A stretch of 64,000 bases of DNA from positions 450,442 to 514,441 of the forward strand of contig NZ_KB849628.1 in assembly GCF_000368685.1 (NCBI RefSeq), in the 5' to 3' direction. Positions 1 through 10,069 of the stretch are shown piece by piece; position 1 is the first letter of the stretch, and every line of letters begins with the position of its first letter. Source of the DNA: Acinetobacter baylyi DSM 14961 = CIP 107474 (GTDB taxonomy: Bacteria; Pseudomonadota; Gammaproteobacteria; Pseudomonadales; Moraxellaceae). The notes beneath the pieces are model-generated. The model made no database searches. It was not told the origin of the DNA and was given only the letters and a program-made list of their open reading frames with translations. A program made the position numbers and the translations under genes.

Positions 1-442
1 TAACAATCTGATTGAAAAGTGAAGTAAATCTTTCATGTCTCTGGATCAATCTATGATTTTCTTTCCTATGCATATCGAGCAATAGCGTTCTATCCCATAA
101 CCAATCTTGAGGAAGGTCTAGCACAACCTGATCAAGTGACCATGATAAAGACACTTGATTTATCAACGCACCGTACCAATACGGATAAAGTAAGGGTACT
201 GCCCAGTACTTTATAAACATTGAACCTGCACAAGTCAGATTTCTTGCCTCTATTCTTGATGCAAAGTCCTGAATAATCTCACGACAGCTTAGTGGATCAA
301 GCAAATCTGAGGCATGATAGCGACCTGCATTTACCTGCTGGATCTGGATCTGGATATCTGATTTCAACGTATTTTGAAACACCAAGAAATCAGAATCATT
401 GTCGTCGTTATCAAAATGTTTGACTGGAATAGAGACAAGCAT
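1..442 (-). CDS. Probable ferric-siderophore reductase (FhuF-like), N-terminal part
   Basis: The open frame starts at an ATG at 442 and runs off the left edge without a stop, giving 147 codons. It begins MLVSIPVKHFDND. The stretch SMFIKYWAVPLLYPYWYGAL resembles the N-terminal part of FhuF-type and other siderophore-associated reductases, which release iron by reducing the ferric siderophore in the cytoplasm. The C-terminal cysteines that would bind a 2Fe-2S cluster in that family lie outside the window, so this is a tentative family call. The start lies 12 bases after the stop of the synthetase gene at 455-2380, and AAAGGG stands about 8 bases before it, so the gene is the sixth member of the same leftward operon. 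Confidence 0.5.
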   Translation of the reverse strand, partial: MLVSIPVKHFDNDDNDSDFLVFQNTLKSDIQIQIQQVNAGRYHASDLLDPLSCREIIQDFASRIEARNLTCAGSMFIKYWAVPLLYPYWYGALINQVSLSWSLDQVVLDLPQDWLWDRTLLLDMHRKENHRLIQRHERFTSLFNQIV

Positions 443-454
443 ATCCAGCGCCCT

Positions 455-2380
455 TTATTGTATTTGCAGAGCACGTTTAAGTGGATTACAGGTGCGTCCA
501 AAACTCGACGGCATGCTTCCTATTCGATTATTCTGCTCTAGAAGCGGATGAATCAATTTTTTATAAGGCCATTCTTCTTGCTCGAAAAGTAGATCATGCA
601 GTTGCGTTCGAGCTTGATCTGAAAATGGAACATGATCCAGCGCCTGTTTTAAGGCCTGTGCCAAAACAGTCCACAATTCGGATTCGCTCAAGTCATAATA
701 GCTTGCAATACTCTCTAGAATACTGGATAGATTGACCTGAATGCCTAGCGTTTGTAGATAGGTCATCAGCTCATCAACAGTGTCATAATACAAAGTAATT
801 CTAAAGTCATGTGGACTTAAATACTTCGGATCTGAGAGCCCTGCCTGCTGCATCCACGGTAAATGAATTCGAACAGAGTCATGATCACGAAGTAAGAAGC
901 CACTAAAATGCCCAGCTTTAAGTACAACACAAATATTCTGGCCATGAATTTCCCCCATGAGCCCCATTCGGAAAAGTCTTAAGTTCACCTCAAAAAAATC
1001 ATGACATAAATTGAAAAACACTTCTCGAATACGTTCTGGCGTTGTATCTGCATATTGCCATTTCATGATCAAATCAAAAACAGATAAATTATTATGGGTC
1101 AATTGACCCAGACTTGCCATCGGGATCACTTGGTAAGGCGAATCCATCAATTCGGCAGGAACCTGACGACGTTGAGCAGCTAAATGCATCGGACGTTCAT
1201 CAAACAATGTTAGATTATCTGGATGTAAAAGATCTGGTTGATCAGGTAAATACCCCCACCATTGATTTTCATTACATAACCATAAGCGCTGTGCCAAAAC
1301 GGCGTCATGTATCTTGGCTTGCTCTAATAACTGCTGGTTTTTTTGTCCATTAATCATTTTTACAATGGGCAAATAACGTAATGAACCTAAGGATTTAACC
1401 GCTAAAGGCAATTTCAGATGATCTGGTGAGTGCTTTTGATACACCAAACTTCTCAGTGAAGAACTGGCATAAAAATCATCACTAAGAAACTGCAATGGCA
1501 TAATCGTATGAGCTCTAATTTCGTCTTTAAAATATTTGTGTAATACATGCTCAAATTGCCAGGCATGTATAGGCAATGCCATATAGCTTGAGTCAAGATT
1601 TTTATGCTCTAGTTCCATTTGAAGTGCATCAAACTGAGCGCCATTTAAAAAAATATGAGCGGGCTGTTGTGTGTCACGGTCTAGAATATCTTTCCCATAC
1701 ACCAGTTTATCTTTTTTGATTGCCACCCAGCGAACTTCTATTTTTTGCTGGAACTCAGGACTAAAATTCTGATATTCAGAGTCTGAAAAACCATCTTTCA
1801 GTTTTGCTAATGGATGATAAGGTCTATCACGTAGTGCAGCGTATTGCTCAAACTGTAAAAATAAATCAGATGGACATTGCTCTGGGCAAAGTTGATACGA
1901 AATAGAGCAATTTTGGCTTAATTTAAACTGTTCGATACTTTGTGCAAGATCTTGAGCAAACTGTTGTAATTTCTGCTTGTCACATTTCTCAAATATACCT
2001 AGCGCTTGCAGCACATCAAAAGTTTTCAAAGGTGAAATACTAGTGAGTACAATATTTTGCGAATCCTTTTTAAAATGAAAAACATAATCCTGCATTTGCC
2101 ATGGCTGCTTAATAGCCTTTTTAACAGGAATAATCAGCCCTTCATTTAGAGATTGATCCAGCAAAATCACAAAACTGTTATGCTGCTGATAATTCACCAT
2201 GAACGGATTAAGTACGTCTGGATATTTTTGTACATACTCACATAGCATGTGCTCATGGGTCAGAATCGTAGCATCCGAAATATAACCTTCCGCTAGCAGG
2301 CTGTTGATGAAATCAATCAGTATCACCTGCTGAATTTGAGTTTGCGGTCGTAACATGGTGTTCATCAGACATTCTCCCAA
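455..2380 (-). CDS. NRPS-independent siderophore synthetase (IucA/IucC family), third in operon
   Basis: This 641-residue protein is an ATP-dependent synthetase that would condense a carboxylate such as citrate with an amine or hydroxylamine in cytoplasmic siderophore assembly. Family landmarks are visible in order: YHPLAKLKDGF (the HPxxKxRxGF site, with Lys in place of the usual Arg), LPIHAWQFEHVL, and EIHGQNICVVL followed by LLRDHDSVRIH. A C-terminal FhuF-like iron-transport fold is usual in this family. The start overlaps the end of the preceding synthetase gene by 16 bases, which suggests translational coupling. Three synthetases in one operon fit a citrate-hydroxamate product of the acinetoferrin/baumannoferrin type; which amide bond this enzyme makes cannot be told from sequence. 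Confidence 0.88.
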   Translation of the reverse strand: MGECLMNTMLRPQTQIQQVILIDFINSLLAEGYISDATILTHEHMLCEYVQKYPDVLNPFMVNYQQHNSFVILLDQSLNEGLIIPVKKAIKQPWQMQDYVFHFKKDSQNIVLTSISPLKTFDVLQALGIFEKCDKQKLQQFAQDLAQSIEQFKLSQNCSISYQLCPEQCPSDLFLQFEQYAALRDRPYHPLAKLKDGFSDSEYQNFSPEFQQKIEVRWVAIKKDKLVYGKDILDRDTQQPAHIFLNGAQFDALQMELEHKNLDSSYMALPIHAWQFEHVLHKYFKDEIRAHTIMPLQFLSDDFYASSSLRSLVYQKHSPDHLKLPLAVKSLGSLRYLPIVKMINGQKNQQLLEQAKIHDAVLAQRLWLCNENQWWGYLPDQPDLLHPDNLTLFDERPMHLAAQRRQVPAELMDSPYQVIPMASLGQLTHNNLSVFDLIMKWQYADTTPERIREVFFNLCHDFFEVNLRLFRMGLMGEIHGQNICVVLKAGHFSGFLLRDHDSVRIHLPWMQQAGLSDPKYLSPHDFRITLYYDTVDELMTYLQTLGIQVNLSSILESIASYYDLSESELWTVLAQALKQALDHVPFSDQARTQLHDLLFEQEEWPYKKLIHPLLEQNNRIGSMPSSFGRTCNPLKRALQIQ

Positions 2381-4215
2381 GATTCAACACGACGAAATGG
2401 GTAAAGTGGATTTGCTATCTGTTTGAACTGCGCTTGCGAATCTCCGAACAAACGGCGTTTGGTAAGTGATTCGACGCAATACTCGGCTGCAAAGACATTA
2501 AATTTGGCAAAACGCTGACTGTACTCTGGATAAGTGTCCTGAAAATCGTAAATAACCCCAGCCGTTTTTTTCCAAAATAATGCTTCATCAAAATCAATGT
2601 TTTGTTGCAAACCAATCGCAATATCACTCAGCGCCACAAAGAACAAACATACACAACTCATATCACGAACTGCATTTAGGTCATTCGTCAGAATAAATGA
2701 CATGCGGTTTGCTTTGGCATGTTCAGCAGGAAGTTGATGTAATTGGGGTAACTGCTCTGGATGAGTTAAATGTTCGGGACTAAAGCGCACGCCATCATGA
2801 AAATCTTTTAAGATAATGCGCGTCGGCCAACCATTGCGGTGCACCAAGATAATATTTTGTCCATGCGATTCCGATCCAATCCCTTCGCCATATAATAGAA
2901 ATAAAATAGGTTGAATCACCACTTTAAGTAATTGTTCGACCCATGCCTCTGCACCATATTCATTAAGCCAAGGCTGAATCAGCAAGCTGTTATCCGACTG
3001 CACATGGCCAATACCATTCAGCGGAATAGCCTGCTCCTGTGGTTTAAGATACTGATGAACGCTTTCACGCCATAAACTACCAATCGTTCCATAAGCCTGT
3101 TTCGCATGGGAAGAAGGTAATTTGGTAAAATCTACAGCCGAAGCATGTACCTCACGTAAAATTGCGAAATCTAGTACCTGAGCAATCTCACTGGTATTGA
3201 TCAAACGCTGTAACCAGTCCGTTATTAAAGGACCATTCATGGCGGTATGAGTCGCGAGAATACGCGAGCTAGACGTATTGATCATACTCATGGACAGTTT
3301 AATGTACGGTTTTTCAGGATGCTTTAAATTGGTTAGAGTTCTTAATGACTGCTGTGCAACATAAGACTGATCATCCCTTCCCAAATAAATAATCTGCTGG
3401 GACGAAATTTCCTCAAAGAATACTCGAACAAGAGTATTTTCCCATTGCCAGGGATGTACAGGTATCCAGACATAATCATGCTGATTCACTTTGTGCTCAT
3501 TCAGAACGTGACTAAATCTAAGATGATCCTGTTGAGAAAGTTGATGGTTTAAATAGTCATCTGCCTGAATGTCTATAGAGGAATTGACCGTTGAAATTGA
3601 ACGATGTACCGCCAACCACACCAGATGTATAGGCTGTGCAAACTCAACACCATATCTAAGATTATCCTGCAAACTAAAGCCGACGCGTGATTTGTAACAC
3701 GGATGGTAAGGGTGCCCCTCCATCAAATATGTTTCTAACTCCTCATAACTATACTGACTTGCGGGAAGTGAATAGGCTCTCTGACAAATTTGAGACTGAA
3801 GATCATGGATAAATGTACGCTTCATCTCATAAATAAAATCATCACGTTTTTCTGCGTGTTCTATGCCATGCACCAGTTCATCCAGAACCAGATTCAAACT
3901 GGCACGGCTTTGCTGTCCTGCATCATTTTGACGTATGACATCCTGTTGATCTAAGCGAACTAAACCAAAACTTAAATAGTATTGTCCAAAGGCATGATAT
4001 TCAACTGGACGTTGTTCATGATCATAAGCATAGATCGTGAATACGCCATCTTTATGATCACTTGAAACAATATTTTCAAAAATTAAAGCCTGTAAAAGCT
4101 GTTTGATCACACGTTGTTCGACTCGATGTACCGTTTTGGCATCGGGTTGTTGCCATGCAACGTATGGAGAAAGTGTAAAATCATCTTTGCCTAATAAAGT
4201 TTGTAAGTTTCCCAT
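2365..4215 (-). CDS. NRPS-independent siderophore synthetase (IucA/IucC family), second in operon
   Basis: This 616-residue paralogue of the two neighbouring synthetases carries the most complete set of family motifs: GHPYHPCYKSRVGF (ATP/carboxylate site), VWIPVHPWQWENTL, KLSMSMINTSSSR and ESHGQNIILV, then LKDFHDGVRF. The catalytic His, Lys and Arg positions are all present, so it should be active. It would act in the cytoplasm on citrate or a citryl half-amide. The gene follows the MFS exporter after 17 bases and overlaps the next synthetase by 16 bases. Length and domain order are normal for the family. Subtype A, B or C was not assigned. Confidence 0.9.
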   Translation of the reverse strand: MGNLQTLLGKDDFTLSPYVAWQQPDAKTVHRVEQRVIKQLLQALIFENIVSSDHKDGVFTIYAYDHEQRPVEYHAFGQYYLSFGLVRLDQQDVIRQNDAGQQSRASLNLVLDELVHGIEHAEKRDDFIYEMKRTFIHDLQSQICQRAYSLPASQYSYEELETYLMEGHPYHPCYKSRVGFSLQDNLRYGVEFAQPIHLVWLAVHRSISTVNSSIDIQADDYLNHQLSQQDHLRFSHVLNEHKVNQHDYVWIPVHPWQWENTLVRVFFEEISSQQIIYLGRDDQSYVAQQSLRTLTNLKHPEKPYIKLSMSMINTSSSRILATHTAMNGPLITDWLQRLINTSEIAQVLDFAILREVHASAVDFTKLPSSHAKQAYGTIGSLWRESVHQYLKPQEQAIPLNGIGHVQSDNSLLIQPWLNEYGAEAWVEQLLKVVIQPILFLLYGEGIGSESHGQNIILVHRNGWPTRIILKDFHDGVRFSPEHLTHPEQLPQLHQLPAEHAKANRMSFILTNDLNAVRDMSCVCLFFVALSDIAIGLQQNIDFDEALFWKKTAGVIYDFQDTYPEYSQRFAKFNVFAAEYCVESLTKRRLFGDSQAQFKQIANPLYPFRRVESWENV

Positions 4216-4232
4216 ATCTTTTCCTTAATTTT

Positions 4233-5687
4233 TTAAATCTTTGATGAACGATGAGCATCCAATGGTTTGGAATACGGAAATTTCCACGCGTAAGGCAATG
4301 CCAGCAGGAGTAGCGCTGCACATATCAAAAATAATTCGCGAATTGAGGTCAGTTGTGCTCTATCCAAATCGTAGGATGCTAAAAGTGAATGTGTCCGGAT
4401 TTGTAAGTAAAGTGCTGCGATTACAACCGCGACAGCAGAACAAGTGCGTCTAAGCAGATTGTTGATGGCTGCACCCTGTGTCACCAATTCCTGATCGGAT
4501 AAGCTATTAAGCCCTGCTGTAGTTGCAGGCATATACGACAGACCAAAACCCAAACCATGTAGAGCCATACATACGATCAGATAGGTCAGAGGTAAATGAC
4601 CACCCAAAGCCAGTCCTATAAATGCCAAAGCAGTAAGAATGATGCCAAATGAAATCAGAAATTTTGCACCATGTTGGTCGAGAAACTCTCCCGCCCACTT
4701 ACTACATAAACTGGTGGTAAGGGCACTTGTCATCAGTAAAATACCCGTCCAGATAGGACTGAGTTTCAAGGTGTTTTGTATAAATAACGGAATGACCAAT
4801 AAGCTAATAAATAATCCAGTTGTATGCATGACCGAAATGAACAAACTATAATTAAAGCCTTGACTGTTAAATATTTGCCACTTGATCAGAGAAGACTGCT
4901 GTTTACGGGTTATTATCCAAAACCATAGACCTGAAAGTATGCTTATGAGTATTAGGAGAAAGAACTTGAAGCTTTCCAGATCAGACAAGGTTTTGACCTG
5001 ACTCAGCGCCAGTAGCAAACTGATGATCGATGCAGACAATAGTGAATAAGCAAACCAGTCGAACCTCTCAGAGCGATTTTTAGTCTGCTTTGGCAAATGT
5101 ATCCAGCCCAGCACCAAAGCAAGCACACCAAAGGGAATATTCACTAGAAACAAAGCAGGCCAATCCCACCAGATTAAAAGCACTGCACCCAACATAGGAC
5201 CGCAGGCCAGCGTCAACATGATCATGGCTCCCCATAATCCAGTTGCTGCTCCGCGTTTTTGTTGTGAGGTGACTGAAAAAATAATACCCAGTGATAGTGG
5301 GATCATGAGTCCACTTGCAAAACCTTGCACTGCCCGCACGGCCAGTACCGTTTCATAATGTTTTGCACAACCGCCAATCGCTGATGCCAATACAAATAAT
5401 GCAAGTGCGCCAAGATAAACTTCACGTTTACCAAATCGCTGACTCAAGAAACCAGTAAGCAGCAGACTTAAACTCATGGCCAGTAAAAAACTGACCATGA
5501 ACCAGCTCACAGCCGCTTCACCAATATTAAAATCATGCATCAGTTGTACAAGTGCAGGATTAAAACTACTATTGTTAAGACTTACTGTCCCAGTTCCCAA
5601 CATCACGCATAGCATCACCCACCGAGATATCATTGATTTTTCATCACATGAATGTTGAGTAGCGTGTACTCTGGATATATCAGTCAT
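4233..5687 (-). CDS. MFS transporter, DHA2-like; probable siderophore exporter
   Basis: This 484-residue inner-membrane protein has many hydrophobic spans, about 14, as in the EmrB/QacA (DHA2) drug:H+ antiporter family. It starts with a polar leader of about 20 residues and then WVMLCVMLGTGTVSLNNSSF, where related pumps have a motif around the first helix. GFLSQRFGKREVYLGAL matches the MFS loop 2-3 signature. Its place between the N-hydroxylase (3-base gap) and a synthetase argues that it exports the finished siderophore rather than a drug. Uptake would need a TonB-dependent receptor, which is not in the window. Confidence 0.85.
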   Translation of the reverse strand: MTDISRVHATQHSCDEKSMISRWVMLCVMLGTGTVSLNNSSFNPALVQLMHDFNIGEAAVSWFMVSFLLAMSLSLLLTGFLSQRFGKREVYLGALALFVLASAIGGCAKHYETVLAVRAVQGFASGLMIPLSLGIIFSVTSQQKRGAATGLWGAMIMLTLACGPMLGAVLLIWWDWPALFLVNIPFGVLALVLGWIHLPKQTKNRSERFDWFAYSLLSASIISLLLALSQVKTLSDLESFKFFLLILISILSGLWFWIITRKQQSSLIKWQIFNSQGFNYSLFISVMHTTGLFISLLVIPLFIQNTLKLSPIWTGILLMTSALTTSLCSKWAGEFLDQHGAKFLISFGIILTALAFIGLALGGHLPLTYLIVCMALHGLGFGLSYMPATTAGLNSLSDQELVTQGAAINNLLRRTCSAVAVVIAALYLQIRTHSLLASYDLDRAQLTSIRELFLICAALLLLALPYAWKFPYSKPLDAHRSSKI

Positions 5688-5690
5688 GAT

Positions 5691-7103
5691 TTATCCTTCA
5701 CGACTGGTCGTGCATTTAGAAGCAGCTAAAGACTGTTTCCCAGAAAAGTGCAAGAACATGTCCTCAGACTGAGAGCTTTTTGTATGACGTACATGAGTTT
5801 GCGTAGATTGATGTTGGTTAAGCTGAAATTCCTGAAAAGTTTGTCGCGCTTCTAATTGAAAATAATTTTCCTCTAAAATCTGGTTGGCGATATGGGCAGA
5901 ACGAAAAGCACCTAACCCCAGATCTGGTGTTCCTACACCATGATGATGCAAGTGCGTATTTTGAATATATATTTGTCCATGTGCCTCATAGTTTAATCTG
6001 TGAGACTGGTCTATCTGCCAATGACCTTGTGCATCTAAAGGAATTAAATGCTGCAACTTATTCAAGAAGTTACAGGTTGGATAACGATAACCTGTAGCCG
6101 CGATCACTGTATTTGCATTGAGGTTTAATGCGTACTGCTTTTGTGTCTGAAAAAACTTTAACTTAATCTGATTTTTATCTACTAATTCGGCATTTTCAAG
6201 CTGATGATGACCTGCCAGTGTGACATGTGTTTCGGTTTGACCAATACTACGATGATATAGTCGCTCATAAATATCACGGATGGTTTTGCTACTGATCCCT
6301 TTATATAAATGTGCCTGTTCATTTGGCAATTTATCTTTTAACCCTTTGGGAAGCTGGTGAAAATACGCCATGTAATCGGGGCTAAAGTTTTCTAGACCGA
6401 GCGGTGTATTTTCCATCGGGAAAAATCCAGGAGATCGTGTTAACCAATAAATATGAAATTTAGGTAATCCTGTTTCAGTCGATAGCTGTTGATCAAATAG
6501 ATCGATAAATATTTCTGCGGCAGATTGACCAGAGCCAATCAACACCACATTTCCTGTTAGATTTTTTTCAGATTTATTCAAATATTGAGATGAATGTAGA
6601 CAATTTTCACTTTGTTCAGCAATGAGTTGTAAGGGTTGCGGTAGTCTTGGAATAGTACCGACACCAAGCACTAATTTTCGGCATTGATGAACAGAAAGGC
6701 GTCCATGATGCTCTGTAATCAACTGAAAACCTTTTGAAATGGGTGCAATGTCCATCACACAATTACCAAATTCGATATTCCGAAGCTGTTTGATTACCCA
6801 TTGGCAATAATGATTGTATTCCTTACGTGGAATATAAAGATTCTCACGAAAGTAAAACTTATAAAGACGCTGCTGATCTTTCAGATAATTTAAAAAACTA
6901 AATGGATTAGTGGGTTCAACCAAGCTCACCAAATCGGCCATAAATGGAACCTGCAACATGGCATTTGGCAATTGCAAACCCGAATGCCAGTCAAATCCTG
7001 CACGTTTATCAAAAAACCGATAATTGAGCTTCTCATGTTGATGAAGAAGTGCTGCAAGACTCAAGTTAAATGGCCCTAATCCCACACCAATAAAGTCAAG
7101 CAT
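5691..7103 (-). CDS. Flavin-dependent amine N-hydroxylase for siderophore synthesis
   Basis: This 470-residue enzyme belongs to the L-lysine N6 / L-ornithine N5 monooxygenase family (IucD, PvdA, SidA). The FAD-binding start is DFIGVGLGPFNLSLAALL, the NADPH-binding motif is VLIGSGQSAAEIF, and the family's ATGYRYP motif lies near residue 340. It oxidises a primary amine to a hydroxylamine with NADPH and O2, giving the hydroxamate iron ligand. In an acinetoferrin- or baumannoferrin-like pathway the substrate would be 1,3-diaminopropane or diaminobutyrate; that is inference from the operon. Its start overlaps the end of the first synthetase by 8 bases. No separate N-acyltransferase is seen in the window. 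Confidence 0.9.
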   Translation of the reverse strand: MLDFIGVGLGPFNLSLAALLHQHEKLNYRFFDKRAGFDWHSGLQLPNAMLQVPFMADLVSLVEPTNPFSFLNYLKDQQRLYKFYFRENLYIPRKEYNHYCQWVIKQLRNIEFGNCVMDIAPISKGFQLITEHHGRLSVHQCRKLVLGVGTIPRLPQPLQLIAEQSENCLHSSQYLNKSEKNLTGNVVLIGSGQSAAEIFIDLFDQQLSTETGLPKFHIYWLTRSPGFFPMENTPLGLENFSPDYMAYFHQLPKGLKDKLPNEQAHLYKGISSKTIRDIYERLYHRSIGQTETHVTLAGHHQLENAELVDKNQIKLKFFQTQKQYALNLNANTVIAATGYRYPTCNFLNKLQHLIPLDAQGHWQIDQSHRLNYEAHGQIYIQNTHLHHHGVGTPDLGLGAFRSAHIANQILEENYFQLEARQTFQEFQLNQHQSTQTHVRHTKSSQSEDMFLHFSGKQSLAASKCTTSREG

Positions 7104-8886
7104 GTTCTGCCTCCAGTTCGCTTTGTTTAACGAATAATGGATTCTTTAAATCAACATAGATTGACTGTTGTGAGATATGTGCTTGTAATTCATCCAGCTC
7201 ATACAGTCGAGTCATTAAGTTACCTTTATATGGGAAAGTTTCCTCATATAACAGCGTGTATAACAGTGGACTGTCTGGATATTTTTGGAATGCCTGCAAT
7301 AAATAGGATTGCAATATTTCGATTAATTGATGCTCTGAAACCGCTCCAGATGCTCCAATGGCATTGATCAGGCCAAATAAGGTATTACCTATAAAGTAAT
7401 AACGGAAACGCTCATCGACCAGAACCTGAGGACATACAGCCTGCCCGTCCGATTCTAATTTTGGGAAGCGTTGTAAAATCGAATCTGCACGCTCGCGAAT
7501 ATAATAAAAACCTTGGTTGTCTCTAAACCAAACTGTTTTGGGCCAATCCTCTTCAAGTTCAATTAATGTATTTTGCTGATGCGCTTCAAATGCCATACCA
7601 AACTCATGATACAACTCCATCAGTGGTAAAAAAGTTATTTCTAAAAATTGATCAAACCAGTTTAATGCAATGTCTGTTTCAGATTGGCCTGTTCGAGCAG
7701 AAATCGAGGCAAAAATCTCGTTAAAACGATTCTTCTCCTGCATAGGATGATCTTGACATAATGAGGCAATACAGGTGACATCGTCTTGTGTTCTAAAAGG
7801 ATTTTCCCTTAAAATACAGATACTCTCATCAATAACGTCCCCGTTGATACTGATCGCAATCCATGCAGGATCACTCAGGGTTTGTAATCTTGAATGACGT
7901 TTTCTAAAGTCGGCAAGATAGTCATCATTCCATAATTGATAACTGAGCAACCCACGATGACATTCTTTATGAAGATTGACACGAACAGAATTGGTCACAG
8001 CAACACTCATAGATGTCTTAAACATCCAGGGTGCCTTTTCACTGTAGAGGGTACGAACCGATGTCGTTGCTTTAACTTCCCATCCTAAAGCGCCAAAATC
8101 AATCAATTTATGTTGATGTAAAAGCTGTTGATACCAGGTTTTATCTTTTAGATAACGTGCTTGCCAAGGATGCAAAGGAAGTAACGCGTACTCAGGAAAC
8201 TCTTTAATTTTTGCGCGATGATAGTCATTAAAATAAGGTTGCAGATCATGATGGAATTGCACAGGAACTGGAATATTGTGTGCATTATCATGAGCGATAT
8301 AATCAGGATGCACATATAAAAAATGCATTTTAAACGTACTTTGAGTTTCTGGTGAAAAAACCTTCCAGTCCTGCTGTACGAATCCTTGACGGCTTTTTGG
8401 AGAAGGATGCATGCTATGCCCAAGCACCAGCGCCTGTTCGCTATCAATAAAATTTTGCTTTAATGCAGTGATCCGATCCAGATCAGATTGTCTAAAATCC
8501 AGAAATTGAAATAAAGCACGACGGCTTTGTATCCAACATTCCAAAAGAGAGGACGCATCCAACGAAGGTTTTGACGGTTGATGAACGAGATTTTCCAGCA
8601 AATTTGCGGCTAAACTCGTGGCACTTATACTTATTTCTTTGCCATCACGTTCAACCCAAGGTAGATCAGCAAGTCGATGTCGCCCGACTTGGCTCCAGTA
8701 AGAAAGAGGCGCATAAATATGTGCTTCTAGTGCTTTTAAGTAAATACATATAAGTGGAGCATTCTTGCTTTTATACTGCTGTGAAGGTGTTTGTTTCGCA
8801 GAAGGAATATATAAGCCTTCACCTGTTTCTTGGAGATAGGCATTTAATAAATGCTGTAAGGCAATCTTATCTGTGATTAATTTCAT
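7096..8886 (-). CDS. NRPS-independent siderophore synthetase (IucA/IucC family), first in operon
   Basis: This synthetase of about 596 residues opens the iron operon. Motifs in order are GHSMHPSPKSRQGF, LLPLHPWQARYL, KTSMSVAVTNSVRVNL and FEAHQQNTLIEL, then a C-terminal segment with DERFRYYFIGNTLFGLINAI that resembles the iron-transporter-like domain of the family. Two ATGs lie at 8892 and 8886; AAAGAG is properly spaced only for the second (8 bases), so 8886 is chosen. A Fur-box-like site lies about 60 bases upstream, so expression should rise in iron starvation. It overlaps the hydroxylase gene by 8 bases. Confidence 0.9.
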   Translation of the reverse strand: MKLITDKIALQHLLNAYLQETGEGLYIPSAKQTPSQQYKSKNAPLICIYLKALEAHIYAPLSYWSQVGRHRLADLPWVERDGKEISISATSLAANLLENLVHQPSKPSLDASSLLECWIQSRRALFQFLDFRQSDLDRITALKQNFIDSEQALVLGHSMHPSPKSRQGFVQQDWKVFSPETQSTFKMHFLYVHPDYIAHDNAHNIPVPVQFHHDLQPYFNDYHRAKIKEFPEYALLPLHPWQARYLKDKTWYQQLLHQHKLIDFGALGWEVKATTSVRTLYSEKAPWMFKTSMSVAVTNSVRVNLHKECHRGLLSYQLWNDDYLADFRKRHSRLQTLSDPAWIAISINGDVIDESICILRENPFRTQDDVTCIASLCQDHPMQEKNRFNEIFASISARTGQSETDIALNWFDQFLEITFLPLMELYHEFGMAFEAHQQNTLIELEEDWPKTVWFRDNQGFYYIRERADSILQRFPKLESDGQAVCPQVLVDERFRYYFIGNTLFGLINAIGASGAVSEHQLIEILQSYLLQAFQKYPDSPLLYTLLYEETFPYKGNLMTRLYELDELQAHISQQSIYVDLKNPLFVKQSELEAEHA

Positions 8887-8943
8887 CAACATTACTCTTT
8901 AAGAGAAAGTGCGAAAAGAATAATCACGGCAAAATACAAATGC

Positions 8944-8965
8944 AAATGATATTAATTATCATTAA
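8944..8965 (-). promoter_or_regulatory. Fur-box-like operator of the siderophore operon
   Basis: The site reads AATGATATTAATTATCATT, an almost perfect inverted repeat matching the GATAATGATAATCATTATC Fur consensus over most positions. It lies about 60 bases before the first synthetase start, where it would cover the promoter of the leftward operon. Iron repression is therefore expected. Confidence 0.8.
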
Positions 8966-9601
8966 CAATAAAAAATAATTCTACGTACTCTACTTTACAT
9001 TTTTCATTAAAAATTTGATGCTCTTCAAAAAAAACTTTAAAAAATTATCTTTTTTGTAACCTAAATTCCAGATTTACGCAGTTATTTGTAAATTTCTCTA
9101 AAAACTACCCACATCTTTGTTCTATCGATACCGTTCACATTCTTGAATCGTATTATGTTGGGTACGGGAAAGTCATTTAATAGTGTATTAAAAATTGAAG
9201 ATACTCAACATCACCATGTCTGATTATTTTATTAGCCTCATTGTTGTCCAGCTTTATTGGCTTAAACTATTGATTATTGATGCAATTTACTATTAATTGA
9301 ATCGAAATCACAAAATTCAGGCAATATCATTTGACTTTACTGTAACCTTATATCAAGCTGAGCTATATAACTAGCAGAAAATTAAATCTAAATTATCTAT
9401 GAAACTAATTTTAACGATTACAACCAAATGTGATTATTCTAAATAAAAACAGAAAGTTAAAAAATTCTTTACACATATGAAAGATACATAAAATAAAGTG
9501 TGGCTTGAATGGATGGTACTTGAAGTGAGTAATGAATAAAAATTTTTCCTTAAATATAAAGCCCTTAACAAAGAGCTATATATTAAACAGGTACATCAAT
9601 T
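8966..9601. other. Gene-free spacer
   Basis: About 640 AT-rich bases between the siderophore promoter and the first BLUF gene. I see no credible coding frame on either strand and no strong terminator. Confidence 0.6.
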
Positions 9602-10069
9602 CTAATGCATATCAGCTTGCTGATTAGAATTTTGATATTCATTTACTTTAAGATTGGGTTGATCGGCAAGTAATTTAATGAACGCAGGAATAGAGTCTGT
9701 AGTAAGCAGATATGGATTAAATTCATCCACATGATGCTGCTTAAAAAAATCTTTGATCTTCATGTTGATTGGTGCAAACTTCATGCTCCAACGTTCAAAG
9801 GATCGATTTTCCGATGGTTTCGAGAAAATAATTTCACAGTTATGATGTCTTTGATCTTTCAAAATCATATGATGAAATAATGACTCGACTTGATGTTTCT
9901 CACCTTCAAGATATTGTAAGAAGTAGCCATTGCCATAGTAAAGCACCCCTGTAATGTCATTAAGGGAATTAAAGTTAATGGCCTCTGTGAGAATATCCAT
10001 TAAATCTTGTTTAATTTGACTATGTTCACTATTTGTCTTACTTGCATACATCAAGCCTATTAAGCTCAT
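9602..10069 (-). CDS. BLUF-domain blue-light sensor protein 1
   Basis: This protein of about 155 residues is a short BLUF photoreceptor: one FAD-binding BLUF domain plus a C-terminal tail, the size class of Acinetobacter BlsA. Key features are GLMYAS (the flavin-contacting Tyr), LTEAINFNSLNDITGVLYY (the Asn), GYFLQYLEGE (the Gln) and RWSMKFAP (Trp/Met). Light would change the hydrogen bonding around the flavin and alter partner binding. An upstream ATG at 10111 would add 14 residues without a ribosome site; the start at 10069 matches where the family begins. A paralogue lies at 12491-12937. No output domain is fused. Confidence 0.88.
   Translation of the reverse strand: MSLIGLMYASKTNSEHSQIKQDLMDILTEAINFNSLNDITGVLYYGNGYFLQYLEGEKHQVESLFHHMILKDQRHHNCEIIFSKPSENRSFERWSMKFAPINMKIKDFFKQHHVDEFNPYLLTTDSIPAFIKLLADQPNLKVNEYQNSNQQADMH

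Noticed and set aside
4233-5687. Drug-resistance pump
   Set aside because: The fold is that of DHA2 transporters, but the gene is embedded in a siderophore operon with tiny gaps, so export of the siderophore is the simpler reading.
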